In this document: piece after piece, positions 1 through 14,168 of the stretch
Layout of the letters: every line of letters starts with the position of its first letter
Position numbering within the stretch: position 1 is the first letter of the stretch
Source of the DNA: Staphylococcus sp. NRL 16/872
Lineage (GTDB): Bacteria > Bacillota > Bacilli > Staphylococcales > Staphylococcaceae
Assembly (NCBI RefSeq): GCF_022815905.2
Contig: NZ_CP119327.1
Span: 1 to 64,000, forward strand
DNA length: 64,000 nucleotides
Direction: 5' to 3'
Notes under the pieces: model-generated
Told to the model about the DNA's origin: nothing
Database searches by the model: none
The model's input: the letters and a program-made list of their open reading frames with translations, nothing else
Program-made: the position numbers and the translations under genes

Positions 1-1356
1 ATGTCAGAACAAGAAATTTGGAAAAAGGTATTAGAGGTTGCTCAAACAGAAATCTCAAAGACTACTTTTAATACGTTTTTAAAAGATACAGAACTCAAAG
101 AAATTCGTGATAATGTTGCATATATCTTTGTCATTGATGAATTTTACGCCAATTGGTTAAATGCCAATTACAAAGACGTTATACAAAACATTATGAAAGA
201 TATTATTGGTTATGAAGTTGATCCAAAATTTTTCACTGCTGAACAGTTAGCTGAACTCGATGAAACGAGTCGCAAGTCTTCAAAGACTGAGGAAACTAAG
301 ACCCAAGCGATTGAAGAACCTCATGTTGGTACCGATCAATTCGATACACACAACACGTTTGATACTTTCGTTATTGGACCTGGCAACCGTTTTCCTCATG
401 CAGCAAGCTTAGCTGTCGCTGAAGCACCCGCTCAAGCCTATAATCCATTATTTATTTATGGAGGCGTTGGTTTAGGTAAAACGCATTTGATGCATGCAAT
501 CGGGCATCATGTATTAAGTAATCAACCAAACGCTAAAGTGCTTTATACCTCTAGTGAAAAATTTACAAATGACTTCATTAAATCTATTCGTAACAATGAA
601 CCAGAAGCATTCAGAGAGAAATATAGAAATATTGATGTCTTACTTATTGATGACATTCAATTTATTCAGAATAAAGAGCAAACACAAGAAGAATTCTTCC
701 ATACTTTTAATGAGTTACATCAAAATAAGAAACAAATTGTCATTTCAAGTGATCGCCCACCTAAAGAAATTGCCAAGCTTGAAGACCGTTTACGTTCACG
801 CTTTGAATGGGGCTTAATCGTTGATATTACACCGCCTGATTATGAAACTCGTATGGCTATTCTTCAAAAGAAAATCGAAGAAGAAAATTTAGAAATACCT
901 GCTGAAGCACTTAATTACATTGCCAACCAAATTCAATCTAACATTCGTGAATTAGAAGGTGCATTAACACGTTTACTTGCTTATTCAAAACTTCAAGGAA
1001 GACCTATCACAACTGAATTAGCAGCCGAAGCACTTAAAGACATTATTCAAGTTCCTAAATCTAAAAAGATTTCAATTCAAGATATTCAAAAAGTTGTAGG
1101 ACATTATTACAATGTTCGCATTGAAGACTTTAGTGCTAAGAAACGTACAAAATCCATCGCATATCCACGTCAAATCGCAATGTACCTATCTAGAGAACTG
1201 ACTGATTTTTCATTACCAAAAATCGGTGAAGAATTTGGTGGCCGTGATCATACGACAGTCATTCATGCTCATGAAAAAATTTCGAATGACATTAAGGCTG
1301 ATAGCATCTTTAAACAAGAAGTTGAAGATCTGGAAAAGGAAATTCGCAAGCAATAA
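1..1356 (+). CDS. dnaA: Chromosomal replication initiator DnaA
   Basis: DnaA binds DnaA boxes at oriC, opens the duplex and helps load the replicative helicase. The 451 residues have the family layout: domain I (about 1-80), a variable linker, an AAA+ core with Walker [11 protein letters not shown] near residue 155 and Walker B LLIDDIQF near 217, and a C-terminal DNA-binding domain with the signature [11 protein letters not shown] near 414. The window begins exactly at its ATG, so the promoter is not visible. The gene is followed by the DnaA-box region and dnaN, the usual Firmicute origin arrangement. Length is normal and there is no lesion. Confidence 0.98.
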   Translation: MSEQEIWKKVLEVAQTEISKTTFNTFLKDTELKEIRDNVAYIFVIDEFYANWLNANYKDVIQNIMKDIIGYEVDPKFFTAEQLAELDETSRKSSKTEETKTQAIEEPHVGTDQFDTHNTFDTFVIGPGNRFPHAASLAVAEAPAQAYNPLFIYGGVGLGKTHLMHAIGHHVLSNQPNAKVLYTSSEKFTNDFIKSIRNNEPEAFREKYRNIDVLLIDDIQFIQNKEQTQEEFFHTFNELHQNKKQIVISSDRPPKEIAKLEDRLRSRFEWGLIVDITPPDYETRMAILQKKIEEENLEIPAEALNYIANQIQSNIRELEGALTRLLAYSKLQGRPITTELAAEALKDIIQVPKSKKISIQDIQKVVGHYYNVRIEDFSAKKRTKSIAYPRQIAMYLSRELTDFSLPKIGEEFGGRDHTTVIHAHEKISNDIKADSIFKQEVEDLEKEIRKQ

Positions 1357-1651
1357 GTGATAACTGTTATATAACAGATTATAATTTTTTAAAGTGGGAA
1401 ATAAAAAAGTGACTTTAGAGGCTAGATTTTTAAGTTCAAAGTTATCTTAAATGATTTAAAATATAAATAGTGATATGTGGATAGTGTTAAAAAGTAATAC
1501 ACACCATCAACAGTTTATCCACATGTGTATAACTTTGACACTTAAGACTTTTACTAAGATATCCACTAATCCACAAGCCCTACTACTATTACTATGATTT
1601 TAAAACCTATATAATTTATATATAAACGACTGGAAGGAGTTTAAATTAATA
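1357..1651. other. oriC: oriC: DnaA boxes and DnaA-trio-like unwinding region
   Basis: This gap between dnaA and dnaN holds the replication origin. Visible 9-mers are TGTGGATAG at 1476-1484, TTATCCACA at 1515-1523, TGTGTATAA at 1524-1532, a weaker ATATCCACT at 1559-1567 and TAATCCACA at 1567-1575. Right after the last box comes a short GC-richer patch and then TACTACTATTACTAT (1581-1595), which resembles the DnaA-trio repeats of the basal unwinding system. An AT-rich stretch follows up to the dnaN ribosome binding site. The assignment as origin is inference from known Firmicute origins. Confidence 0.9.
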
Positions 1652-2782
1652 ATGGAATTCACAATTAGAAGAGATTATTTTATTACTCAGTTAAATGACA
1701 CACTAAAAGCAATCTCACCAAGAACAACTTTACCAATCTTAACAGGTATCAAGATTGACGCTAAAGACAACGAAGTGATTCTTACTGGTTCAGATTCTGA
1801 AATCTCTATTGAAATCACTATTCCAAAACAAGTAGATGGTGAAGACATTGTCACTATTGCTGAAACTGGTTCTGTAGTACTTCCTGGTCGTTTCTTTGTA
1901 GATATTATTAAAAAATTACCAGGTAAAGACGTTAAATTATCAACCAATGAACAGTTCCAAACATTGATTACATCAGGTCATTCAGAATTTAACTTAAGTG
2001 GTTTAGATCCTGATCAATATCCACTATTACCACAAGTTTCACGTGATGACGCGATTCAATTATCAGTGAAAGTACTTAAAAATATCATTGCACAAACAAA
2101 CTTCGCAGTGTCCACCTCAGAAACACGACCAGTATTAACTGGTGTCAACTGGCTTATACAAGATAATGAATTATTATGCACTGCCACTGACTCACATCGC
2201 TTGGCTGTAAGAAAGTTACAACTTGAAGATGAATCAGAAAATAAAAATGTCATCATTCCAGGTAAAGCATTATCTGAATTAAACAAAATTATGAGTGACA
2301 GTGATGAAGACATCGATATCTTCTTTGCATCTAACCAAGTGTTATTCAAAGTAGGTAACGTCAACTTCATTTCACGTTTATTAGAAGGACATTATCCTGA
2401 TACAACACGATTATTCCCAGAGAATTATGAAATTAAATTAGGATTAGACAATGGCGAGTTCTACCATGCAATCGATCGTGCTTCATTACTTGCACGTGAA
2501 GGTGGTAACAATGTTATTAAATTAAGTACAGGTAATGACGTAGTAGAATTATCTTCAACATCTCCTGAAATCGGTACTGTTAAAGAAGAAGTTACAGCAA
2601 CTGATGTTGAAGGGGGCAACTTGAAGATTTCATTCAACTCTCGTTATATGATGGATGCTTTAAAAGCTATCGATAATGATGAAGTTGAAGTTGAATTCTT
2701 TGGTACGATGAAACCATTTATTCTTAAACCTAAGAACGATGATTCAGTAACCCAATTAATTTTACCAATCAGAACTTATTAG
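1652..2782 (+). CDS. dnaN: DNA polymerase III beta subunit (sliding clamp)
   Basis: The beta clamp is a ring-shaped dimer that holds DNA polymerase on the template. The 376-residue protein has the usual bacterial length, starts MEFTIRRDYF, and ends in the typical LILPIRTY. Its ATG at 1652 has the upstream ribosome binding site GGAAGGAG. The gene lies directly downstream of oriC and is closed by its own terminator. No abnormality is seen. Confidence 0.97.
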   Translation: MEFTIRRDYFITQLNDTLKAISPRTTLPILTGIKIDAKDNEVILTGSDSEISIEITIPKQVDGEDIVTIAETGSVVLPGRFFVDIIKKLPGKDVKLSTNEQFQTLITSGHSEFNLSGLDPDQYPLLPQVSRDDAIQLSVKVLKNIIAQTNFAVSTSETRPVLTGVNWLIQDNELLCTATDSHRLAVRKLQLEDESENKNVIIPGKALSELNKIMSDSDEDIDIFFASNQVLFKVGNVNFISRLLEGHYPDTTRLFPENYEIKLGLDNGEFYHAIDRASLLAREGGNNVIKLSTGNDVVELSSTSPEIGTVKEEVTATDVEGGNLKISFNSRYMMDALKAIDNDEVEVEFFGTMKPFILKPKNDDSVTQLILPIRTY

Positions 2783-2800
2783 AGATGATAGGTTGATTTT

Positions 2801-2841
2801 GGTCACAATGATTTTCTTTAAAAATCATTGTGGCCTTTTTT
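2801..2841 (+). terminator. Intrinsic terminator after dnaN
   Basis: GGTCACAATGATTTT pairs with AAATCATTGTGGCC across a short loop, and a T-run follows. It ends the dnaN transcript. Confidence 0.85.
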
Positions 2842-3173
2842 ATCGTTGGAAATTCATTTTAAGCCCTCTCAGCCGTCCACTATGGCAAAAGAATGAATGA
2901 CTTGTGGATAAATATTGTTTTTCTTATTTTTAAGCTAAAATAGGCCTTAAAATTAAAATTTGGATATGTACAAATTCCCAACGTATGAAATTAGCATTTT
3001 CAAAAAATAAAAAAGCCGCTTCAAACTCCTTAAATCACAGCTAAAATTCTCTCAAAACTACTTTCATAAAAATTTCTCTTAAAGTAAGCGATTTCACATT
3101 TCATTTTAAATGAAATTTAATCCTAAAAAAGATATAATATATTAATGACACATAAAGAAACGGAGTGATTATT
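2842..3173. other. Intergenic region before yaaA with one DnaA box
   Basis: This AT-rich gap has one consensus DnaA box on the minus strand, TGTGGATAA at 2903-2911. A TATAAT hexamer in GATATAATAT near 3132 is a plausible -10 for the yaaA-recF-gyrBA transcript. I see no ORF or stable RNA structure. Confidence 0.5.
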
Positions 3174-3407
3174 TTGGTTCAAGAAGTCGTAGTTGATGGC
3201 GACATCACGTTAGGTCAATTTCTTAAAACAGAAGGCATCATAGAGTCTGGTGGACAAGCGAAATGGTTCTTACAAGATTATGAAGTCTTAATTAACGGTG
3301 AACGTGAAACACGTCGCGGTAAAAAACTAGCTGACCAAGATCGAATTGATTTCCCTGATATTCCTGAAATTGATTCTGTAATCATTATTCATCAAGGTGA
3401 ACAATGA
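3174..3407 (+). CDS. yaaA: S4-domain RNA-binding protein YaaA
   Basis: This is a small S4-like RNA-binding protein of 77 residues that always sits between dnaN and recF in this group; its exact role is not established. The motif [26 protein letters not shown] is split here as GQAKWFLQ followed by VLINGE and RRGKKL, which is typical of the family. I prefer the TTG at 3174 as start because CGGAG lies 8 bases upstream; an earlier in-frame GTG at 3165 overlaps that site. The stop overlaps the recF start (ATGA), so the two are translationally coupled. Confidence 0.85.
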   Translation: MVQEVVVDGDITLGQFLKTEGIIESGGQAKWFLQDYEVLINGERETRRGKKLADQDRIDFPDIPEIDSVIIIHQGEQ

Positions 3408-4519
3408 AGCTTAAAACACTCCAACTAGAAAATTATCGTAACTATGAAGCGGTTACGTTAAATTGTCATCCTGAAGTGAATATTCTTATTGGCGAAAATG
3501 CCCAAGGGAAGACAAATTTACTTGAATCAATTTATACGCTAGCTTTAGCAAAAAGTCATCGTACGTCTAATGATAAGGAGCTCATACGATTTAACGCGGA
3601 TTATGCTAAAATAGAAGGTGAGCTAAGTTATAGACACGGAACAATGCCACTGACAATGTTTATAACTAAAAAAGGTAAACAAGTTAAAGTGAACCACTTA
3701 GAGCAAAGTCGACTAACGCAATATGTTGGACATCTTAATGTGGTTCTTTTTGCGCCAGAAGATTTGAATATTGTCAAAGGGTCTCCTCAAATACGTCGTC
3801 GTTTTATAGATATGGAACTAGGTCAAATATCTGCAGTTTATTTAAACGATTTAGCTCAATATCAACGTATTCTTAAGCAAAAGAATAACTATTTGAAACA
3901 GTTACAGCTTGGTCACAAGACCGACACAACGATGTTGGAAGTGTTAAATCAACAATTTGCGCAATATGCGCTTAATGTGACGTTAAGACGTGACCATTTT
4001 ATAAAAGAGCTTGAATCTCTAGCTAAACCGATCCATTCCGGTATTACAAATGAGCGTGAAACATTGTCATTAAAGTATTTACCAAGTATTAAGTTAAGCG
4101 ATACAGAGAAAGACCCTAATGCACTGTTAGACGAAGTGATTACTTTGTTAAATGACAATATTAAACGCGAAATGGAGCGTGCCGTGTGCTTATATGGTCC
4201 GCATAGAGATGACTTAGGATTTAACGTTAATGGCATGGATGCTCAGACGTATGGTTCGCAAGGGCAACAACGTACGACGGCATTATCCATCAAGTTAGCA
4301 GAAATAGAATTAATGAATATTGAAGTAGGAGAATATCCCATCTTGTTATTAGATGACGTACTGAGTGAGTTGGATGATTCTCGTCAAACCCATTTATTAA
4401 GTACGATTCAACATAAAGTACAAACCTTTGTGACAACAACATCAGTAGAGGGCATCGATCATGAGATTATGAATAATGCGAAACTCTACCGAATCAGTCA
4501 AGGTGAAATTATTAAGTAA
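3404..4519 (+). CDS. recF: DNA replication/repair protein RecF
   Basis: RecF is an SMC-like ATPase that helps load RecA at gaps during recombinational repair. The 371 residues carry Walker [11 protein letters not shown] near residue 30, the ABC-type signature [13 protein letters not shown] near 282 and Walker [12 protein letters not shown] near 312. The ATG overlaps the yaaA stop by four bases. gyrB follows 10 bases downstream, so yaaA-recF-gyrB-gyrA is probably one operon. Confidence 0.97.
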   Translation: MKLKTLQLENYRNYEAVTLNCHPEVNILIGENAQGKTNLLESIYTLALAKSHRTSNDKELIRFNADYAKIEGELSYRHGTMPLTMFITKKGKQVKVNHLEQSRLTQYVGHLNVVLFAPEDLNIVKGSPQIRRRFIDMELGQISAVYLNDLAQYQRILKQKNNYLKQLQLGHKTDTTMLEVLNQQFAQYALNVTLRRDHFIKELESLAKPIHSGITNERETLSLKYLPSIKLSDTEKDPNALLDEVITLLNDNIKREMERAVCLYGPHRDDLGFNVNGMDAQTYGSQGQQRTTALSIKLAEIELMNIEVGEYPILLLDDVLSELDDSRQTHLLSTIQHKVQTFVTTTSVEGIDHEIMNNAKLYRISQGEIIK

Positions 4520-6463
<1,944 letters not shown>

Positions 6464-6567
6464 TTTGTTGCTTATCTGCATGAGTTATAGCACAGGCTGT
6501 TAAGCGATAAAATGTATTAACAGTCTGACTATTCATTTTTAAGTGATGATAGAAGGAGGATATCTTG

Positions 6568-9252
6568 ATGGCTGACTTACCTCAATCAAGAATTAATGAA
6601 CGAAATATAACCAGCGAAATGCGTGAATCATTCTTAGACTATGCAATGAGCGTTATCGTTTCACGTGCATTACCTGATGTGCGTGATGGTTTAAAACCTG
6701 TACACCGTCGTATCTTATATGGTTTAAATGAACAAGGAATGACACCTGACAAACCATATAAAAAATCAGCACGTATCGTCGGGGACGTTATGGGTAAATA
6801 TCACCCTCACGGCGACTCTTCAATCTATGATGCCATGGTTCGAATGGCACAAACGTTTAGCTATCGTTATCCACTTGTAGATGGTCAAGGTAACTTTGGT
6901 TCAATGGACGGCGATGGTGCTGCGGCTATGCGTTACACAGAAGCGAAGATGACTAAAATTACATTGGAACTGTTACGCGACATCAACAAAGATACAATTG
7001 ACTTTTTAGATAACTATGATGGCACTGAAAGAGAGCCGGAAGTCTTACCTTCTCGTTTCCCCAATCTTTTAGTTAACGGTGCTTCAGGTATCGCAGTAGG
7101 TATGGCTACTAATATTCCTCCTCATAATTTAACTGAAGTCATTAATGGTGTATTACATTTAAGTAAGAATCCTGATGTTACCATCGCAGAACTTATGGAA
7201 GATATCCAAGGCCCTGACTTCCCTACAGCGGGCTTAATTTTAGGGAAAAGTGGTATCCGACGTGCATACGAAACAGGACGTGGTTCTGTTCAAATGCGTG
7301 CCCGTGCAGAAATCGAAGAACGTGGTGGTGGCCGTCAACGTATCGTCGTGACTGAAATTCCATATCAAGTCAATAAAGCACGTATGATTGAGAAAATTGC
7401 TGAACTTGTACGTGATAAAAAAATTGAAGGTATTACAGACTTACGTGATGAAACAAGTTTACGTACAGGGGTAAGAATTGTGATTGACGTGCGTAAAGAC
7501 GCTAACGCGAATGTTATTCTTAATAATTTATATAAACAAACGCCATTACAAACATCATTTGGTGTGAATATGATTGCCCTTGTACATGGACGTCCTAAGT
7601 TAATCAATTTAAAAGAAGCGTTAGTTGAATACTTAGAACATCAAAAAATCGTCGTACGTCGTCGTACGGAATATAACTTGAAGAAAGCGAAAGACCGTGC
7701 ACATATTTTAGAAGGGCTACGTATTGCGTTAGACCATATCGATCAAATCATTTCTATCATTCGTGAATCTGATACAGATAAAGTTGCTATGGAAACGTTA
7801 CAAGAACGCTTTGAGCTTTCAGAACGCCAAGCACAAGCTATTCTTGATATGCGTTTAAGACGTTTAACAGGTTTAGAACGCGACAAGATTGAATCAGAAT
7901 ACAATGAACTATTAGGCTATATTGCTGAATTAGAGAAGATTCTAGCAGATGAAGAAGTGTTACTTCAATTAGTCCGTGATGAATTAACCGAAATCAAAGA
8001 GCGTTTCGGCGATGAACGTCGTACAGAAATTCAATTAGGTGGTTTAGATGATTTAGAAGATGAAGACTTAATTCCAGAAGAACAAATTGTGATTACATTA
8101 AGTCATAATAACTACATTAAACGCCTACCTGTTTCAACATATCGTTCTCAAAATAGAGGTGGACGTGGCGTACAAGGTATGAATACGCTTGAAGAAGACT
8201 TTGTCAGCCAATTAGTTACGCTAAGTACGCATGACCACGTGCTATTCTTCACGAATAAAGGACGCGTTTACAAACTTAAAGGTTATGAAGTGCCAGAGCT
8301 TTCTCGTCAATCGAAAGGTATTCCAGTTATTAATGCGATTGAACTTGAGAACGATGAAGCAATTAGTACAATGATTGCGGTAAGAGATCTTGAAGATGAG
8401 AATAGTTACTTAGTATTTGCGACTAAGAATGGTATTGTGAAACGTTCTGCATTAAGCAACTTCTCACATATCAATAAAAACGGTAAGATTGCGATTGGAT
8501 TTAAAGAAGATGATGAACTGATTGCTGTACGTTTAACAGATGGTCACCAAGATATCTTAATCGGTACCTCTCACGCATCACTTATCCGCTTCTCTGAGAA
8601 CAGTTTACGTCCATTAGGTCGTACAGCTGCAGGTGTACGTGGTATCTCATTACGTGATGGTGACGTCGTAGTTGGTTTAGACGTCGCGCATGCAGATAGT
8701 GAAGATGAAGTTTTAGTTGTTACTGAAAATGGTTACGGCAAACGTACGCCAGTAAGTGAATATCGTTTATCTAATCGTGGTGGTAAAGGTGTTAAAACTG
8801 CTACGATTACAGAACGTAATGGTAATATCGTATGTATCACTACAGTGACGGGCGATGAAGATTTAATGATGGTTACAAATGGTGGCGTCATTATTCGCTT
8901 ACAAGTAGATGATATTTCTCAAACTGGTCGTTCAACGCAAGGTGTGCGTCTAATGAAACTGGGCGATAATCAATCTGTTTCTACTGTGGCTAAAGTTCAA
9001 GATAATACAGAAGATGAAGATGTAGCAGAAGTGGCTCAAGCAGAAGATACATCTAATGCGGAAAGTACAGAAAGTCCAAGTGAACATCTTGTAGATGATA
9101 CTACGCCAGGCAATGCGCTTCATACGGAAGCAACAGAAGATATAGCTTCTGAAGATGATAGTAATGAACGTGTTGAGCTTAGACAAGACTTCATGGATCG
9201 TGTGAATGAAGATATTGAAAATGCTTCAGAAAACGATAGCGATAACGAATAA
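6568..9252 (+). CDS. gyrA: DNA gyrase subunit A
   Basis: GyrA carries the DNA-cleaving tyrosine (in [10 protein letters not shown], near residue 123) and the DNA-wrapping beta-pinwheel. The 894 residues start [10 protein letters not shown] at the ATG behind AGAAGGAGG. In the quinolone-resistance-determining region the sequence is [12 protein letters not shown], so Ser84 and Ser85 are the unmutated residues and position 88 is Asp. The last ~90 residues are a strongly acidic, low-complexity tail, which is the most variable part. A terminator follows immediately. Confidence 0.98.
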   Translation: MADLPQSRINERNITSEMRESFLDYAMSVIVSRALPDVRDGLKPVHRRILYGLNEQGMTPDKPYKKSARIVGDVMGKYHPHGDSSIYDAMVRMAQTFSYRYPLVDGQGNFGSMDGDGAAAMRYTEAKMTKITLELLRDINKDTIDFLDNYDGTEREPEVLPSRFPNLLVNGASGIAVGMATNIPPHNLTEVINGVLHLSKNPDVTIAELMEDIQGPDFPTAGLILGKSGIRRAYETGRGSVQMRARAEIEERGGGRQRIVVTEIPYQVNKARMIEKIAELVRDKKIEGITDLRDETSLRTGVRIVIDVRKDANANVILNNLYKQTPLQTSFGVNMIALVHGRPKLINLKEALVEYLEHQKIVVRRRTEYNLKKAKDRAHILEGLRIALDHIDQIISIIRESDTDKVAMETLQERFELSERQAQAILDMRLRRLTGLERDKIESEYNELLGYIAELEKILADEEVLLQLVRDELTEIKERFGDERRTEIQLGGLDDLEDEDLIPEEQIVITLSHNNYIKRLPVSTYRSQNRGGRGVQGMNTLEEDFVSQLVTLSTHDHVLFFTNKGRVYKLKGYEVPELSRQSKGIPVINAIELENDEAISTMIAVRDLEDENSYLVFATKNGIVKRSALSNFSHINKNGKIAIGFKEDDELIAVRLTDGHQDILIGTSHASLIRFSENSLRPLGRTAAGVRGISLRDGDVVVGLDVAHADSEDEVLVVTENGYGKRTPVSEYRLSNRGGKGVKTATITERNGNIVCITTVTGDEDLMMVTNGGVIIRLQVDDISQTGRSTQGVRLMKLGDNQSVSTVAKVQDNTEDEDVAEVAQAEDTSNAESTESPSEHLVDDTTPGNALHTEATEDIASEDDSNERVELRQDFMDRVNEDIENASENDSDNE

Positions 9253-9260
9253 TAATTCGA

Positions 9261-9299
9261 AAATAAGACTACCCTCTCGTGAAGGTAGTCTTATTTTTT
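9261..9299 (+). terminator. Intrinsic terminator after gyrA
   Basis: AAATAAGACTACC (9261-9273) pairs with GGTAGTCTTATTT (9284-9296) and a T-rich tail follows. It closes the yaaA-recF-gyrBA operon. Confidence 0.88.
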
Positions 9300-9300
9300 A

Positions 9301-9700
9301 GGAGTTCTAAGATAGATTTTCACTCACTTAAGTTGAGACGCTTGCCTAGGGGGTTGGGTCGAGCCTTGGTCTTGTAAAGAAGTTCTTAGATGAATGTTAC
9401 TCATTTTGTTGCGACGCTTTCTTGCGGGAAAGGCTTAAGCCTGTAGTCTTATAAAGTCGTTCTTAGATAGATGTTCACTCACTTAAGTTGAGCCGCTTGC
9501 CTAGGAGGCTGGGTCGAACCACGGTCTCGACACTCATCCTGCTCCCTCAGGCGTCGCTCAACTACGTTACATTATCCATTTTAGAACTACTTACTTAAGG
9601 GTACAGCGCTTAAGTTCATCAATAAACCTAGCTCCCTCAGGAGTCACACAACGTCATTCGTAGTTTATCTTTAGAATTTCTTACATAAGTACAACACACT
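9301..9700. repeat. Cluster of palindromic intergenic repeats, locus A
   Basis: There is no gene between gyrA and nnrD; most of the gap is repeat. A unit containing CTCACTTAAGTTGAG.CGCTTGCCTAGG occurs twice (about 9320-9350 and 9475-9504). A different unit at about 9388-9453 (TCATTTTGTTGCGACGCTTT, then GGCTTAAGCC) has an inverted relative at 19330-19397. Partner arms such as CCTCAGGCGTCGCTCAA (about 9545) pair imperfectly with the CTTGCCTAGG side. The same family recurs at 18.6, 19.0 and 28.3 kb. The AT-rich remainder to 9816 shows nothing I recognise. Confidence 0.7.
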
Positions 9701-9816
9701 TATATACTTTATTATTTATTTTATGAGTTTTAGTAGTTAATTTTCATTATCTATTTTTAGAATTATTAACGTAGGTGTGTGTAAATTTATTTACCATTTC
9801 TAGCTCCATATAAAAC

Positions 9817-9862
9817 AAACGCTCTGATTTTCTTATAATGGGAATATCAGAGCGTTTTCATT
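9817..9862 (-). terminator. Intrinsic terminator after nnrD
   Basis: AAACGCTCTGAT (9817-9828) pairs with ATCAGAGCGTTT (9846-9857). Read on the minus strand it is followed by GTTTTATATGG, and on the plus strand by TTCATTTTA, so it may work both ways. Confidence 0.75.
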
Positions 9863-9869
9863 TTAAATA

Positions 9870-10682
9870 TTAGTTTTCTAATTCTTTCATTACGTATGGG
9901 ATTTCATTAATTAAACGTGAAGGTGGTACGACGTACATTTTTTCAGCAAGTTTTTCACCAATATAACTGTGTGTATAGGTTGCACTCGTCACAGCATCTT
10001 TTAAGCTATCGAATTGGCCAACAAAACTTGTAATCATACCCGCAAGTGTATCTCCCATGCCGCCTGTTGCCATAGCTGGCGTACCAATTCCAAGTTTATA
10101 GTCTTCATCTTTAAAGTAGATTTCTGTGCCATGTTTTTTCAACACCACTGTGGCACCTAGTTTATCTACAGCTTCTCTATTACGATCATAAGTTTGTTCT
10201 TCAATAGGAATACCACTTAAACGTTCCCATTCTTTTTGATGTGGCGTAAAGATAACGCGACATGTTGGAAGTTCTGGTTTCAATTTACTGAATATTGTAA
10301 TCGCATCACCATCAACAATTAAATTTTGGTGGGGCTGAATATTTTGTAGTAAAAATGTGATTGCGTTATTTCCTTTGAAGTCAACGCCAAGTCCTGGACC
10401 AATTAGGATACTATCTGTATTTTCAATGAGCTTTGTTAGCATTTTAGTATCGTTAATATCTGTTACCATTGCTTCTGGACAACGAGAATGAATAGCCGCG
10501 TGGTTATTTGGATGTGTAGCGACTGTAATTAAACCACTTCCACTAAACACACAAGCGCGTGCAGCTAACATAATAGCGCCACCTAAGTTTGCACTACCAC
10601 CGATTAATAAGATTTTACCGTAATCGCCTTTATGTGTTTCATCTTTACGTTTTGGAATATTAACAGAAGTTAATGTTTCCAT
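9870..10682 (-). CDS. nnrD: ADP-dependent NAD(P)H-hydrate dehydratase
   Basis: The enzyme repairs hydrated NAD(P)H by dehydrating it at the expense of ADP. The 270-residue protein has the ribokinase-like carbohydrate-kinase layout of the YjeF C-terminal domain: GKILLIGGSANLGGAIMLAA near the start, LIGPGLG near 95, TPHQKEWERL near 150 and the signature GMGDTLAGMI near 220. I start it at the ATG at 10682, 8 bases behind GGGAGGG; a TTG two codons upstream is less likely. From memory, S. aureus has hutH between this gene and serS; here there is none. Confidence 0.92.
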   Translation of the reverse strand: METLTSVNIPKRKDETHKGDYGKILLIGGSANLGGAIMLAARACVFSGSGLITVATHPNNHAAIHSRCPEAMVTDINDTKMLTKLIENTDSILIGPGLGVDFKGNNAITFLLQNIQPHQNLIVDGDAITIFSKLKPELPTCRVIFTPHQKEWERLSGIPIEEQTYDRNREAVDKLGATVVLKKHGTEIYFKDEDYKLGIGTPAMATGGMGDTLAGMITSFVGQFDSLKDAVTSATYTHSYIGEKLAEKMYVVPPSRLINEIPYVMKELEN

Positions 10683-10959
10683 GAACAAAACCCTCCCTCT
10701 TTAAGAAGTCTGTCTTTACGTTCAGTCCTCTTATGACATATATTTTCCAAGTCTGAACTTTAACTTTATAGAGAAAGGTCAGACATTCATGAGTTTTAAA
10801 TACAATAGAAAATACTATACCTACAAGAGACTTTCGTCAACACTATTATAAGAAATATTTAAGAGCTTTAATTGCTGAAAATGATAGCGTTTTCCTAAAT
10901 AGTAAATTTAACATTAGCAATTGCTTGAAAATTCTAAAAGACTTTGCTATATTAAAAAT

Positions 10960-11195
10960 AACTTAATAAGTTATTGTTCGTAGGCCAAGTAACATAATAC
11001 GTTAATTTCAGAGAGCTTGTGTTGAGTGTGAACAAGTAATTGATGATTATGCGAATCTACCTACAATTGTGAGCAATCGGTAATAACCGTTATTTTAGGA
11101 AAGTGCAATTTAGTACATTATTTATGTGTTAAATTGTTAAATAGGGTGGCAACGCGTAGACCACGTCCCTTGTGAGGGATGTGGTCTTTTTTTAT
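10960..11195 (+). promoter_or_regulatory. T-box riboswitch leader of serS
   Basis: The gap upstream of serS contains the T-box sequence AGGGTGGCAACGCG at 11143-11156, which base-pairs with the CCA end of uncharged tRNA. A strong terminator follows (AGACCACGTCCCT pairing with AGGGATGTGGTCT, 11158-11190, then a T-run). Together they are the usual attenuator that lets serS be read when tRNA-Ser is uncharged. The stem I start near 10960 and the specifier codon are not resolved by eye. Bases 10690-10960 show nothing clear. Confidence 0.9.
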
Positions 11196-11209
11196 TTATT
11201 TAAAAGTAG

Positions 11210-12544
<1,335 letters not shown>

Positions 12545-12570
12545 TCTAACATTTAAATATTAGTTATTAA

Positions 12571-12607
12571 AAACGATGAGGATGATCAGATTCCTCATCG
12601 TTTTTTG
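12571..12607 (+). terminator. Intrinsic terminator after serS
   Basis: AACGATGAGGA pairs with TCCTCATCGTT and a T-run follows. Between here and azlC (12608-12874) I see only AT-rich sequence. Confidence 0.88.
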
Positions 12608-12874
12608 TATCTATAAATCACTTTTTCTTATTAAAGTAACACAGTAAAATGAGTGGAATTAGACTGCTTCAATTGGGGTAATTCTACCTCAACTAGCTAA
12701 AGTCACAATATTCAAAAACATTGTCAAATCAACGTTTTTACACCTCTTTCAGTCTAACTTCACACAAACCTCCGTCTTAGACTGTTGCCACTATGGTAAG
12801 CGTGTATTAGACTAATCTTATTACTTAAATATTTATGTTCTTTAATTCAAAATTTAATAAAAGGGGGTACTTAA

Positions 12875-13567
12875 ATGACGTCACATGTGACATTTAAACA
12901 AGGTGTCAAAGAATGTATTCCAACACTATTAGGATACGTTGGAATTGGATTGTCATTTGGAATCGTGGCAGCGCAACATTTTAGCATTTTAGAAATTCTC
13001 TTACTATGCTTACTCGTTTACGCAGGGGCAGCGCAATTCATCATTTGCGCACTTGTCATCGCAGGTACGCCTACATCCGCAATTGTCCTAACGACATTAA
13101 TTGTAAACTCGCGTTTCTTTCTCTTATCAATGACACTCGCACCTAATTATAAAGATTACGGCTTGTGGAATCGTATAGGCCTCTCTTCTATTCTTACTGA
13201 CGAAACGTTTGGTGTAGCCATCACGCCTCACTTGAAAGGGGAGACAATTAACGATCGCTGGTTACACGGTCTTAATCTTACAGCGTATATCTTCTGGGCA
13301 CTTGCAAGCATGGCAGGACATATATTCGGTAAATATATTTCTAATCCAGAAATGCTGGGGTTAGACTTCGCTATCACAGCTATGTTCATCTTTCTAGCAA
13401 TGGCTCAATTTGAATCTATCACACGTTCAAAACTAAAAATATATCTTGTATTAATTGCATGCGTGATCGTTATGATGCTCATCTTAAGTTGGTTCATGCC
13501 ATCTTACGTCGCTATTCTTTTCGCATCAATCTTCGCAGCAACATTAGGGGTGGTGATGGACCGATGA
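12875..13567 (+). CDS. azlC: Branched-chain amino acid exporter, large subunit AzlC
   Basis: AzlC and AzlD form a two-component amino acid efflux system (branched-chain amino acids or analogues in the characterised family). The 230 residues are mostly hydrophobic with about five to six membrane segments. The family pattern LLVYAGAAQFI and NSRFFLLSMTLAP is visible at about 45-90. The ATG follows AAAGGGGG. It overlaps azlD by four bases. Confidence 0.9.
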   Translation: MTSHVTFKQGVKECIPTLLGYVGIGLSFGIVAAQHFSILEILLLCLLVYAGAAQFIICALVIAGTPTSAIVLTTLIVNSRFFLLSMTLAPNYKDYGLWNRIGLSSILTDETFGVAITPHLKGETINDRWLHGLNLTAYIFWALASMAGHIFGKYISNPEMLGLDFAITAMFIFLAMAQFESITRSKLKIYLVLIACVIVMMLILSWFMPSYVAILFASIFAATLGVVMDR

Positions 13568-13893
13568 CAACATCTTGGCATATGTTAATCCTAATCGTTT
13601 TATGTGGACTCGTAACCATTATCATTCGAATCATACCATTCTTAATGATTTCAAGAATTCATCTCTCAGAAACCGTCATTAAATGGTTATCATTCATCCC
13701 AATCACATTATTCACAGCGCTTATCCTAGACGGTATCATTGTGCAAGAACAAGGCGTTCAAGGTTACACACTTAACATCCCGTACATCCTCGTAACCATC
13801 CCAACCGTTATTATCGCACTCATCACACGTAGCCTAACCGTAACTATACTCATAGGCATCGCACTTATTGCCGGTATACGTTTCTTCTTTTAA
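13564..13893 (+). CDS. azlD: Branched-chain amino acid exporter, small subunit AzlD
   Basis: This 109-residue, very hydrophobic protein starts MTTSWHMLILIVLCGL at the ATG of an ATGA overlap with azlC, so the two are translationally coupled. It has about four membrane segments and the family pattern TIIIRIIPFLMI near the N terminus. The longer reading frame opening at 13459 lies inside azlC and is not needed. The partner role in amino acid efflux is inferred from the family. Confidence 0.88.
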   Translation: MTTSWHMLILIVLCGLVTIIIRIIPFLMISRIHLSETVIKWLSFIPITLFTALILDGIIVQEQGVQGYTLNIPYILVTIPTVIIALITRSLTVTILIGIALIAGIRFFF

Positions 13894-13992
13894 AAGGCAG
13901 CACCAAACAGCTGACCATTGAAGTTATACCGACAATCAGATAAAATAAATTCAAACGAAAGTTAACGTGTAAATAAATAAAATAACATGAAA

Positions 13993-14152
13993 CCTTATTA
14001 TGAGAAGCAGAGGGACTTGGCCCGAAGAAGCTTCAGCAACCGGCAACTTCAAGTACGGTGCTAAAACCAACGAGACACTACTCGAATGATAAGTATTAAA
14101 GCGTAATCGCTTCTTACTTCTTAAACAAAGAGTAGGAAGCGATTTTTTTATT
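13993..14152 (+). promoter_or_regulatory. SAM riboswitch (S-box) with terminator, leader of metX
   Basis: The leader has the S-box core: AGAGGGACTTGGCCCGA, then AAGCTTCAGCAACCGGC, then GGTGCTAAAACCAACG, closed by a P1-like TTAT/ATAA pair near 13996 and 14091. A terminator hairpin follows (AATCGCTTC.TACT pairing with AGTA.GAAGCGATT, about 14105-14144) with a T-run. When S-adenosylmethionine is bound the terminator should form and metX is off. Confidence 0.95.
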
Positions 14153-14168
14153 TAAAGGAGGTAATTGC

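Noticed and set aside
8950..9186. 78-codon minus-strand frame in the gyrA tail
   Set aside because: It is the antisense of the acidic GyrA tail and lacks a ribosome binding site.
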